From: CAZPWQ01 sp964590495
Lineage (GTDB): Bacteria > Bacteroidota > Rhodothermia > Balneolales > Balneolaceae
Length of the DNA stretch: 30,462 bases
NCBI GenBank assembly: GCA_964590495.1
Contig: CAZPWQ010000035.1
Coordinates: 1-30,462, forward strand
Direction: 5' to 3'
Shown: positions 24,670 to 30,462 of the stretch, one piece after another
How the letters are laid out: every line of letters starts with the position of its first letter
How positions within the stretch are numbered: the stretch's first letter is position 1
Program-made: the position numbers and the translations under genes
The notes under the pieces: generated by a model
Told to the model about the DNA's origin: nothing
Database searches by the model: none
What the model saw: the letters and a program-made list of their open reading frames with translations, nothing else

Positions 24670-24699
24670 AGCCGCGGATCTGCACCGCGGATTGGAACG
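24670..24699. repeat. Dispersed ATCCGCG intergenic repeat, copy 3
   Basis: CCGCGGAT and CCGCGGATTGGAACG lie in tandem between the two GlsB-like genes. CCGCGG is its own reverse complement, so the two copies can also pair as a short hairpin. The trailing TTGGAACG matches the reverse complement of the copy at 2796-2826, supporting a common repeat family. Confidence 0.5.
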
Positions 24700-24750
24700 T
24701 GGTGACCGCTTTCCGGGGTTATAATTAAGACAAACATCTTATTTTAACAC

Positions 24751-24757
24751 AGGAGGT
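24751..24757 (+). promoter_or_regulatory. Near-perfect Shine-Dalgarno sequence, AGGAGGT
   Basis: AGGAGGT ends 3 bases before the ATG at 24761. Most genes in this window have no Shine-Dalgarno sequence, so this gene stands out as one where ribosome binding by pairing is likely. The spacing is tighter than usual. Confidence 0.6.
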
Positions 24758-24760
24758 CCC

Positions 24761-25039
24761 ATGGAAGCTCCATTCGGAGTAGAACTTTTCTGGATGATAG
24801 CGTTAGGCTTGTTTATTGGTTTTATCGCTTACTTTATTTACGGAGACCAGGGAATGGGGCTTAGGTCCAGTACATTCACAGGGGTGGCAGGTGCGGTAGT
24901 TACAGGAATTATTGCGGCCCTTCTCGAATTTTCCCTTCCACTGGTTTATGCTTTTCTGGGATCTGTCTCTATTATTTTTATAGCCAATGCATTTCGACAG
25001 GAAGATAAGGCCGTTTTTACAGAGACTAAAAAGTCATAA
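24761..25039 (+). CDS. GlsB/YeaQ-like small membrane protein 2
   Basis: This 92-residue protein is related to its upstream neighbour: both begin Met-Glu and share the Phe-Trp-Met-x-Ala-Leu-Gly-Leu opening, three membrane segments (about 9-28, 36-54, 59-78) and the Phe-Leu-Gly-Ser/Leu-Gly-Ser then Ile-x-Phe-Ile-x-Asn closing segment. It ends in a charged tail (81-92). The start is fixed by the strong AGGAGGT just upstream. It is followed by a strong hairpin terminator. Its function within the GlsB/YeaQ group is unknown; a general stress role is possible. Confidence 0.75.
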   Translation: MEAPFGVELFWMIALGLFIGFIAYFIYGDQGMGLRSSTFTGVAGAVVTGIIAALLEFSLPLVYAFLGSVSIIFIANAFRQEDKAVFTETKKS

Positions 25040-25123
25040 CCTGTTTTTTTTCCGGATTCTTCGTTAAAACTGGCATCTTCTTATAATTTTGTTAAATTAT
25101 GTCAGGGATTGTGATGAGATGTA

Positions 25124-25157
25124 TATAAAAGCCCTGGCATTAGCCAGGGCTTTTATA
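25124..25157. terminator. Strong bidirectional intrinsic terminator
   Basis: A perfect 15-bp stem (TATAAAAGCCCTGGC at 25124-25138 and its complement at 25143-25157) has a 4-base ATTA loop. The GC core is flanked by AAAA on one side and TTTT on the other, so it works in both directions. It sits between the converging ends of the second GlsB-like gene and the CI-type HTH gene. Confidence 0.9.
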
Positions 25158-25192
25158 TTTTGTTTAACCTGCATGTATGTCATCAGTGCCGG

Positions 25193-25588
25193 TCAATTTT
25201 TTTCAATATCATCCTGGAGAATGCGAAGCAGCGAATCGATGATCTTAAGTTTTGTTGCCTGTGAGAAAGGTGCTTCTTCTACTTTTTTTATCAGCTCGAC
25301 AGAAAATTTTTCAAATTCCGATTTGTGGATGTCATCATATTTTCCCTCGGGGTCTTTTATCGTTACTTCCTCCAGCTGATCCTTTTTACCATATAGCAAT
25401 TCATTTGTATAATCACTGCACTTTGTAAGGACCAACTCCCAATCCAGTGTCTCTCTTGTCCGCCATGCCGAAATAGTCCCTGGTTTCCTGTCCAGAAAGT
25501 CAGCTAATTCAGCATCTGTAGCCAGATTTTCTTTTTCCTTGATCTTATCAAGAATGAAATCTACAGATTGTAAATTATTAGTTGACAT
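25193..25588 (-). CDS. CI-type helix-turn-helix regulator
   Basis: This 131-residue DNA-binding protein has an N-terminal domain (about 8-65) that fits the phage CI repressor HTH pattern. In it, Ala-Glu-Leu-Ala-Asp-Phe-Leu-Asp forms the first helix of the motif, followed by Gly-Thr-Ile-Ser-Ala-Trp-Arg-Thr-Arg as the recognition helix. The C-terminal part (about 85-131) is charged and helical, possibly for dimerisation. There is no S24/LexA-like peptidase domain, so it would not be inactivated by self-cleavage like lambda CI. No phage genes are near it. A palindrome covers its start codon, which suggests that it represses itself. Its other targets are unknown; the divergent kinase gene is a candidate because of position. 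Confidence 0.82.
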   Translation of the reverse strand: MSTNNLQSVDFILDKIKEKENLATDAELADFLDRKPGTISAWRTRETLDWELVLTKCSDYTNELLYGKKDQLEEVTIKDPEGKYDDIHKSEFEKFSVELIKKVEEAPFSQATKLKIIDSLLRILQDDIEKN

Positions 25589-25630
25589 ACATGCATTTTG
25601 TAGTTATAATTGTTATACAGAAATGTATGT
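25585..25630. promoter_or_regulatory. Candidate operator over the HTH gene start
   Basis: ACATACAT at 25585-25592 and ATGTATGT at 25623-25630 are perfect inverted 8-bp arms. Between them is an AT-rich core with two GTTATA copies (about 25603 and 25612). The left arm overlaps the start codon of the HTH gene, and the core could hold its promoter. This layout suits an autorepressor site. Confidence 0.45.
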
Positions 25631-25690
25631 TGCCTGAAGAATCAACTTGGGATTCATATGGGCAGTTAATACAAGAGGGAAAAGGCTGTA

Positions 25691-25771
25691 ATGATTTCTA
25701 CTAAAAGAATTACCGTATCACCGCTATCAACTGTTGTTGAACAGGTCGATACAGCTAATGTGAAATTGTGA
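25691..25771 (+). CDS. Possible 26-residue small protein or leader peptide
   Basis: An ATG at 25691 opens a 26-codon frame ending TGA at 25769-25771, preceded by a purine-rich GAGGGAAAAGG ending about 5 bases upstream. The peptide begins Met-Ile-Ser-Thr-Lys-Arg and ends Val-Lys-Leu, with a polar, unremarkable composition. Its stop overlaps the left arm of a hairpin. It could be a small protein, a leader peptide regulating what follows, or chance. Confidence 0.25.
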   Translation: MISTKRITVSPLSTVVEQVDTANVKL

Positions 25772-25925
25772 CACCGCAAGCCATAACTAATTGCAAACGG
25801 CTGTCACAAAAAAAGCCAGGGGTTTCAAAGCGTTAGCACGCAATGTAGCCACAGAGAAATCCCCGGATATCCAAAGAGCTGCCGGCTATCCTCTTCCCAC
25901 GAAATACCGGTAGCTCTTTATTTTA
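25768..25925 (+). ncRNA. Candidate structured RNA or 5' leader
   Basis: Three consecutive hairpins can be drawn on the plus strand. (1) GTGACACCG at 25768-25776 pairs with CGGCTGTCAC at 25798-25807 with one bulge. (2) CCAGGGGTTTC at 25816-25826 pairs with GAAATCCCCGG at 25856-25866, enclosing a small GCGT-TAGC-ACGC hairpin (25830-25841). (3) The terminal hairpin at 25873-25919. The order of stems ending in a terminator-like hairpin suits a small RNA or riboswitch-like leader. It matches no RNA family that I recognise. Confidence 0.3.
25873..25925 (+). terminator. Terminator-like hairpin
   Basis: AAAGAGCTGCCGG at 25873-25885 pairs with CCGGTAGCTCTTT at 25907-25919 over 13 positions with one G-U pair. 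A 21-base loop lies between, and ATTTTA follows. It would end any transcript from the upstream small ORF or structured RNA before the kinase gene. The large loop makes it weaker than the terminator at 25124-25157. Confidence 0.45.
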
Positions 25926-26048
25926 CTGTCTGCAAAGGTAGGAATCAATTAAAAGTTAATCCACCATTTAAAAAAATCTGAAGAAGCAGCTTGGTCTGCA
26001 CGCATAATCATCTGCATTATGGTATAATATTTTAATCTAACAGGGGTT

Positions 26049-27065
26049 TTGGTAAATCCAATAAATAACATTTATCGGAGATCTGAGGATAACAGGGATG
26101 AGAGAGTCATAATCGTCACGGTTTTCCTCGTGCTGCATATATTTTCCCAATTTATGTTGATCCACTACTCCCTGCCTATGGCTCTTATGCAAATCAGTTC
26201 AGCATTATTGCTTATCGTGGCGGGATGGTTATTTGGAATACAGGGCGCAGTGGTTGTATGGCTAATCGTATTGTTTGCCAGCGGTGTGTTGTTTGAAATA
26301 AAATCAGATCAGCTTTTAAAAGAATCAGGCAACCTAACCGGCACATTTATATTTACTCTTATAATCGGAAGCTTAAGCGGACTGGTAAGTGAATTGTACC
26401 TTAAATACCGGTTACAGTCACAACAATTGCAGAATGAAATCATACGCAGAAGAGATAAGGAGCTGCTTTTTAAGGAGCTGAATCACCGGACCAAAAACAA
26501 TCTTGCTCTGATAGCGGGCTTTCTGGATTTACAGATATTCAACAGTACGGATCAAACTTTGATTAATATTTTAACCGGTTGTAAGACCAGGGTATTATCG
26601 ATAGCCGAACTGCATAAAGATCTGTATCAAAGTGATTCCAATGGTTCTGTAAACATCAGGAGATATATCGACAGGTTGATATCGATTGTTGAAAAAACTT
26701 ATGTAGTGGATAAGGAAATAACAATAAAACGGAGTGTCGACGATATTTCCATGGATGCCGGTAAAGCTGTCGCTTACAGCCTGATAATAAATGAGCTGTT
26801 AACTAATGCCTTAAAACATGCATTCAACGGACGCACCCGCGGGCGGGTTACTGTGGAATTCCGTATTGATGCCAACCGGACCTACTTAAAAGTAAAAGAT
26901 AATGGAATTGGTTTGCCTGATGGATTTGAAGAGAAGATAAACTCAGGTGATTCGACTATTGGCATGTTGCTTGTAAAAGGGCTGGTTGATCAGCTGAATG
27001 CTACACTTGAAACGAAAAATAGAAATGGCGCCTGTTTCATAATTTCGGGGGAAAATCCTGTCTGA
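26049..27065 (+). CDS. Membrane HisKA_2-type sensor histidine kinase
   Basis: This 338-residue kinase has a hydrophobic N-terminal half with about four membrane segments (20-40, 42-64, 65-83, 98-117), then a short linker and a HisKA_2 core. The H-box is Lys-Glu-Leu-Asn-His-Arg-Thr-Lys-Asn-Asn-Leu (His146), the N-box has Asn253, and the G1 box is DNGIGLP (284-290). The G2 box reads Thr-Ile-Gly-Met-Leu-Leu-Val (303-309), a reduced form typical of this family. No separate sensor domain is fused, so the signal is probably read by the membrane part. The start must be TTG at 26049: an in-frame stop lies at 26025-26027 and the next in-frame ATG is within the first membrane segments. A GGGG lies just upstream. 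No response regulator gene is adjacent. Confidence 0.88.
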   Translation: MVNPINNIYRRSEDNRDERVIIVTVFLVLHIFSQFMLIHYSLPMALMQISSALLLIVAGWLFGIQGAVVVWLIVLFASGVLFEIKSDQLLKESGNLTGTFIFTLIIGSLSGLVSELYLKYRLQSQQLQNEIIRRRDKELLFKELNHRTKNNLALIAGFLDLQIFNSTDQTLINILTGCKTRVLSIAELHKDLYQSDSNGSVNIRRYIDRLISIVEKTYVVDKEITIKRSVDDISMDAGKAVAYSLIINELLTNALKHAFNGRTRGRVTVEFRIDANRTYLKVKDNGIGLPDGFEEKINSGDSTIGMLLVKGLVDQLNATLETKNRNGACFIISGENPV

Positions 27066-27121
27066 CCGGCTGATGCAGGCCTGTGTCTCAAAACTTGAAT
27101 GATTGTTTTAGTACAGGTGCG

Positions 27122-27197
27122 GCAAAGGGCAAAGGGCATGGTGCATAGCAGGTGTTGTTTTTACGCTATGCGCTCGGCTCTATGCGCTATGCCTTTT
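27122..27197. repeat. Imperfect inverted repeat of GCATAGC words after the kinase gene
   Basis: The left arm (about 27122-27149, with AAAGGGC words and GTGCATAGC) pairs imperfectly with the right arm (about 27165-27197, with GCTATGCGC twice and GCCTTTT). Words are iterated within each arm, as in the elements at convergent gene ends elsewhere in the window, but here the flanking genes are in tandem. It ends in CCTTTT and may terminate transcription of the kinase gene. The rest of the 278-base spacer (27066-27343) holds nothing recognisable. Confidence 0.5.
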
Positions 27198-27343
27198 CGG
27201 CTTGCACGCAACCCTATTTCTTGGTGAGTACCGGGCGCAGCGATCAGGTTCGGAGAAATACAGGTTAATAGCCGATTTTGTTTTGAAACTCTCCTGCCTG
27301 ACCGACGTGAAACAACTATTAACAGGAATATAGTTTCAGGTCA

Positions 27344-28090
27344 ATGAGTGAATCCCAACGGTTAACGGCAGAAGAGCTGACAGCACTGGACAGTCGGCTG
27401 GATCAGCAACTTCACGATTTGCAGTCAGCTTCAAAACGCAGCAAGGAATCGTCCCGCTCGTTTTCAGGTGCCGGGTTTATCAGGAAAATCTTGCTTTCCG
27501 TTCTTATACTGGTTGCTCCTTTTTTTCTTTTGATTCGTACTTCCGTTTATTTCTATACATACTATCAGCTAAACGGTTGGATTGCGCTCGGGGGCGGAGT
27601 TTTAATTACGCTATTGCTGCTGTTTGTGTACGTCACGGCATTTACTCTTCGTTTTAAACAGAACGCCAGAACATTTTCAATTTTATGCCGGGGTGCAACT
27701 TTTCTGGTGATAGCATATCTGTTATACGGCCTGCTCTATTACTCAAGCATCACAACAAAAACAGAGGATATTCAGAATTATTACCGTTCGTTGCATCCTA
27801 TCCTCAGGGTAACGCTGGCAACGGTAAGTTTGGCTGATAGTGAATTGCTTGTTACCGATATACAGCGGACAAACGAAGATTATAAGTCCATGGGATTACC
27901 GGAAAACCAAAGATCATTACATTATGTACAGAATACCGGCTACGTACATGCGGCGGATTTACGGACCATCGGACGCTCCTATTTGAAGAATAAAATGACC
28001 GCAGGAATCCTAAGGTTGCTGGGCCTCAAAACCATTCGTCATGTTGGAACTGCAGATCACCTTCATGTTTACCTGCCGCTGAATAAATAA
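27344..28090 (+). CDS. Membrane protein with an M15/LAS-like C-terminal domain
   Basis: This 248-residue protein has a cytoplasmic polar N-terminus (1-46), three membrane helices (about 47-66, 78-100, 117-135) and a C-terminal domain (about 140-248) likely outside the membrane. The domain contains Arg-Ser-Leu-His-Tyr (His193), then Gly-Tyr-Val-His-Ala-Ala-Asp-Leu-Arg (His202, Asp205). It ends Ala-Asp-His-Leu-His-Val-Tyr-Leu-Pro (His239, His241). His...Asp...His-x-His with a final 'HVxLP' strand recalls zinc ligands of LAS/M15-type peptidoglycan peptidases, but the spacing between the first His and Asp is longer than the usual seven. A cell-wall peptidase or a non-catalytic relative is an inference. 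It is not recognised beyond that. Confidence 0.8.
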   Translation: MSESQRLTAEELTALDSRLDQQLHDLQSASKRSKESSRSFSGAGFIRKILLSVLILVAPFFLLIRTSVYFYTYYQLNGWIALGGGVLITLLLLFVYVTAFTLRFKQNARTFSILCRGATFLVIAYLLYGLLYYSSITTKTEDIQNYYRSLHPILRVTLATVSLADSELLVTDIQRTNEDYKSMGLPENQRSLHYVQNTGYVHAADLRTIGRSYLKNKMTAGILRLLGLKTIRHVGTADHLHVYLPLNK

Positions 28091-28139
28091 TATGTTTGTT
28101 CTCTGGTAGCCCCGGCTTTTTGGGGGAGTTTTTCTCAGG

Positions 28140-28499
28140 CTAAATCGCTGCTGACCCTCGCTCCTCAGTACTAATCCGAATACAATCTTCGAGTGGGAGA
28201 ATAAATATTTTACCGTCGCCGGTTGTCTTTCCTCGCCTTTTATCGTCGTATTCTGCTTTCACGGTTTTGATGATGGTGTCAACAGTGATATCCACAAATT
28301 CATCGTTCACTGCAATCTCCAGCCGTACCCGTGGGATCAGGCCCGGCACTACTTTTTTACCGCGGTAGATCTCGACATCTTCCGCTTTTCCGTGCCCGGA
28401 AACACGCATGACCGTAATCCGCCTGATTTCCGCTTCGATTAATGCTTCCCTGACTTCATCCAGTTGAGTTTCACGTATAATGGCTATGACAAGTTTCAT
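28140..28499 (-). CDS. glnK: PII signal protein of the ammonium transporter operon
   Basis: This 119-residue trimeric PII regulator binds ATP/ADP and 2-oxoglutarate and normally plugs AmtB when nitrogen is plentiful. It has the family opening (Leu-Asp-Glu-Val-Arg-Glu-Ala-Leu), the T-loop (about 37-55), Ile-Pro-Arg-Val-Arg-Leu-Glu-Ile after it, and Gly-Asp-Gly-Lys-Ile-Phe-Ile with Ile-Arg-Ile-Ser-Thr-Glu-Glu-Arg-Gly for nucleotide binding. In the T-loop the conserved Tyr45 is present, but the position of the E. coli uridylylation tyrosine (Tyr51) is Val50, so control by GlnD-type uridylylation is unlikely. It lies 19 bases after amtB on the same strand, which is why I prefer glnK to glnB. Confidence 0.94.
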   Translation of the reverse strand: MKLVIAIIRETQLDEVREALIEAEIRRITVMRVSGHGKAEDVEIYRGKKVVPGLIPRVRLEIAVNDEFVDITVDTIIKTVKAEYDDKRRGKTTGDGKIFILPLEDCIRISTEERGSAAI

Positions 28500-28518
28500 G
28501 TGTGTGATATGTTATAGA

Positions 28519-29853
28519 TTAGTTAGGGTTAAGCATTCCGTAGCCGTGCTCGCTGTGATAGGCGCTGTCGAGTCCCTGCATCTCCTCTTTCGGTGTGGAT
28601 CGGAAGCCCATCAGCTTATTAACAGCGTACAGCAGGATAAGTGTAAGAACGGCTGCATAAACGATGGCAATCAGAACGGCTGCAACCTGAACGCCCAGCT
28701 GTTGCCAGATCGTCCAGCTTCCGCCTGCCAGTCCGGCGGCTTCTGCCATCCAGCTGTCCCGGATGAAGAAGGTCAGTAAGATCGCTCCCACGATACCGCC
28801 GATTCCGTGAATTCCGAAAGCATCGAGGCTGTCGTCATACCCCATTTTGTTTTTAGCAATAATCGCCAGGTAGCAGAAAATCGATGCAAAAATACCGAGA
28901 CAAAAAGCTCCGAACGGTTGTACCACTCCGGCTGCCGGGGTCACTGCAACCAATCCGGCCAAAATACCCGATACGATGCCCAAGGCTGTTGCCTTTCCCT
29001 GGTGCCATGCTTCGACAATCATCCAGGTGATGGCCCCGGATGCGGCTGCAATCTGTGTTGCTGTCAGCGCCTGTGCGGTACTGAGTCCACTTGAAACAGA
29101 ACTTCCGGCATTAAATCCAAACCAGCCAACCCAGAGAAGTCCGCCGCCGATCATGGTTAATACCAAGTTACTGGGAGGCATGTTTGTAACGGGAAAACCT
29201 CTTCGGGCTCCCAGGTAAATTGCAGCGATCAGACCGCTTACGCCGGCGGAAATGTGAACAACCGTTCCGCCGGCAAAATCAATAGCACCGTTAGCACCCA
29301 GGTTATACAGGAAACCGTCCTCGGCCCAAACCCAGTGACAAAGCGGGTTGTAGACCAGAAGGCCCCAGAGAGCAATAAATAAACAATAGGATTTAAACTT
29401 CACCCTTTCCGCAAATGCTCCGGCAATCAAGGCGGGTGTGATAATGGCGAACTTGCCCTGAAACATGCTAAAGACATATTCAGGAACACCTTCATCCAGA
29501 ATAGAATCGTCTATGCCTTTTAAAAAGAAATAATCCGTATTCCATCCGAACCATCCCCCAAAAACATTGGGACCAAAGCACATAGCATAACCGAGTACTA
29601 TCCACAGGACGGTCATGATACCCATGGCTGCGTAGCTGTGCATCATGGTCCCCAATACATTTTTAGTACGGACAAGGCCTCCATAGAACATGGCCAGTCC
29701 CGGGACCATCAGCAGCACGAGTGCGGTTGATACCAGCATCCAGGCAGTGACACCTGTATCTATAGCAGGATCATCGGCGGCGAATACAGGAGTTGTTATA
29801 AAAAGAAAGGTCAACAGCAGAAGCGGGATTTTAAATCGATGTTTTTTCAGCAT
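28519..29853 (-). CDS. amtB: Ammonium transporter AmtB
   Basis: This 444-residue Amt/Rh-family channel for ammonium has a cleavable signal peptide (about 1-25, ending Val-Phe-Ala-Ala) followed by about 11 membrane helices. Recognisable elements are the early Met-Phe-Tyr-Gly-Gly-Leu-Val-Arg segment (55-62), Asp192-Phe-Ala-Gly-Gly-Thr-Val-Val-His200 and FGIHGIGGIVGA with His349. His200 and His349 form the twin-His pore site. The cytoplasmic tail (415-444), including Gly-Leu-Asp-Ser-Ala-Tyr-His and ending Met-Leu-Asn-Pro-Asn, is like tails that bind PII proteins. It is the first gene of a two-gene operon with glnK. I see no sigma-54-type promoter in front of it. Confidence 0.96.
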   Translation of the reverse strand: MLKKHRFKIPLLLLTFLFITTPVFAADDPAIDTGVTAWMLVSTALVLLMVPGLAMFYGGLVRTKNVLGTMMHSYAAMGIMTVLWIVLGYAMCFGPNVFGGWFGWNTDYFFLKGIDDSILDEGVPEYVFSMFQGKFAIITPALIAGAFAERVKFKSYCLFIALWGLLVYNPLCHWVWAEDGFLYNLGANGAIDFAGGTVVHISAGVSGLIAAIYLGARRGFPVTNMPPSNLVLTMIGGGLLWVGWFGFNAGSSVSSGLSTAQALTATQIAAASGAITWMIVEAWHQGKATALGIVSGILAGLVAVTPAAGVVQPFGAFCLGIFASIFCYLAIIAKNKMGYDDSLDAFGIHGIGGIVGAILLTFFIRDSWMAEAAGLAGGSWTIWQQLGVQVAAVLIAIVYAAVLTLILLYAVNKLMGFRSTPKEEMQGLDSAYHSEHGYGMLNPN

Positions 29854-30300
29854 ATGATTGTGTATATGGTAGTAGTTTGTTTATCCGACAGCGGAAAATC
29901 TATATTAATATACCAAATAATACAAGGGTAAAATTGCATTTATCCTTAAGTTATTAGCATGATACATCAATAAATATATATTAATTAGGAATTTATCAAT
30001 TTATGATAAATTTATGTGGGTATGCAGTAGAATCAATCCCTGGATTCCTTATTTTTTTAACCGGTTTTTGTCTCCGTCTTGAGAAAAAAGTGACATAAAC
30101 TTAAATCGATGTGGGAAAAGCAGTTTTTTCAGATGTGGAAATGTGCGCAGAATCCTGAAATCATCGGGTAGAGTCGTGAGACTCTCACAAAGCTATCTTT
30201 GGCAGAAGGTTTATCAAACTTGTGCGAATCTACTTTTGTACCAGATCCCAAAACCTCAGCCACAATGACAGTCACCCATAGTCTTTGACAGTATGATTTG
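29854..30300. promoter_or_regulatory. AT-rich amtB upstream region with palindromes
   Basis: No supportable gene in this 447-base spacer. The amtB side is AT-rich and includes a perfect 8-bp inverted repeat, AATTTATC at 29990-29997 and GATAAATT at 30005-30012, about 140 bases before the start codon. It also has a TATATTAATATA palindrome near 29911-29922. A small hairpin (AGAGTC at 30170-30175, GACTCT at 30180-30185) lies further away. One of these may bind a nitrogen regulator, but no known consensus was recognised. Confidence 0.4.
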
Positions 30301-30462
30301 TTAACCCTTACTTCGCCGTTCACTTTCTTCAATCATGGCTGTCAGGTCGGCGGCGGGACGGATCTCCCAGCTACCACCACCGCGGCCCAGCCTGAGAGAG
30401 GGGTGCTTTGACAGCAACCGGATGGCATGATTAAGATCGGTGGCTTCAAGTATCATGATACC
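30301..30462 (-). CDS. C-terminal end of a YCII/DGPF-like protein (cut by the window edge)
   Basis: The last 53 codons of a minus-strand gene are present and the 5' part lies beyond the window. The visible peptide begins Gly-Ile-Met-Ile-Leu-Glu-Ala-Thr-Asp-Leu-Asn-His-Ala. It continues Leu-Ser-Lys-His-Pro and then Trp-Glu-Ile-Arg-Pro. This matches the end of the small YCII/DGPF (YCII-related) domain, where an Ile-Ile-Glu-Ala strand, a helix and a Glu-Val-Arg-Pro strand close the fold. The function of these proteins is mostly unknown. The family call rests on a short segment, so it is moderate. Confidence 0.6.
   Translation of the reverse strand, partial: GIMILEATDLNHAIRLLSKHPSLRLGRGGGSWEIRPAADLTAMIEESERRSKG

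Noticed and set aside
25193..27065. Prophage or mobile island around the CI-type gene
   Set aside because: Only the HTH resembles a phage protein; no integrase, structural genes or attachment repeats were seen.
28107..28134. Terminator between the M15-like gene and glnK
   Set aside because: CCCC/GGGG pairing of only 4-5 bp with a T-run nearby; too weak to call.
28480..29218. Plus-strand frames opposite amtB
   Set aside because: The amtB frame has all family motifs; the opposite frames are Cys/Pro-rich and unlike any protein.
30129..30332. 67-codon minus-strand frame near the right edge
   Set aside because: It overlaps the YCII-like coding end in another frame and has no recognisable features.

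Overview
The window looks like chromosomal DNA from a Bacteroidota-like bacterium, most plausibly Balneolota/Rhodothermota. That placement is an inference. It rests on giant periplasmic-propeller sensor kinases, many lipoprotein or Gly-Gln-ending signal peptides, start codons mostly without a Shine-Dalgarno sequence, and intergenic DNA full of short word-like repeats. No rRNA, tRNA, CRISPR array, insertion sequence or phage structural gene was seen.

Left edge (1-2860): a multi-pass membrane protein of unknown function (minus), a gene-free stretch with a small palindromic repeat element, and an exported dienelactone hydrolase-like lipoprotein (plus).

Centre (2864-18444): a 15.6 kb minus-strand block, probably one operon. 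It starts with a cytoplasmic REC-HisKA-HATPase-REC hybrid kinase, followed by four paralogous sensor kinases of about 1150 residues. Each sensor has a signal peptide, about 14 propeller blades, a Y_Y_Y domain, one membrane helix, a coiled coil and a kinase core with an unusual H-box (His-Asn-Val-Gly-Asn). None of the four carries a receiver or DNA-binding domain, so the hybrid is the obvious local candidate for collecting their signals. No output regulator or Hpt protein lies nearby.

Right of the block (18689-24192): an FAD/NAD(P)H reductase without an iron-sulphur domain, a nitroreductase, a six-bladed-propeller lipoprotein, a small conserved-looking protein of unknown function, queA (queuosine synthesis) and dinB (DNA polymerase IV).

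Next (24386-28090): two tandem GlsB/YeaQ-like small membrane proteins, a strong bidirectional terminator, a CI-type HTH protein with a palindrome over its start codon, a 460-base intergenic region with a possible small ORF and structured RNA, an orphan membrane HisKA_2 kinase, and a membrane protein whose C-terminus resembles LAS/M15 zinc peptidases.

Right edge (28140-30462): an amtB-glnK ammonium operon (minus) whose PII lacks the uridylylation tyrosine, a regulatory gap, and the 3' end of a YCII/DGPF-like gene.

A recurrent feature is that gene ends, chiefly convergent ones, carry long imperfect inverted repeats built from iterated short words. In one case the repeat arm supplies the last codons and the stop codon of a gene.
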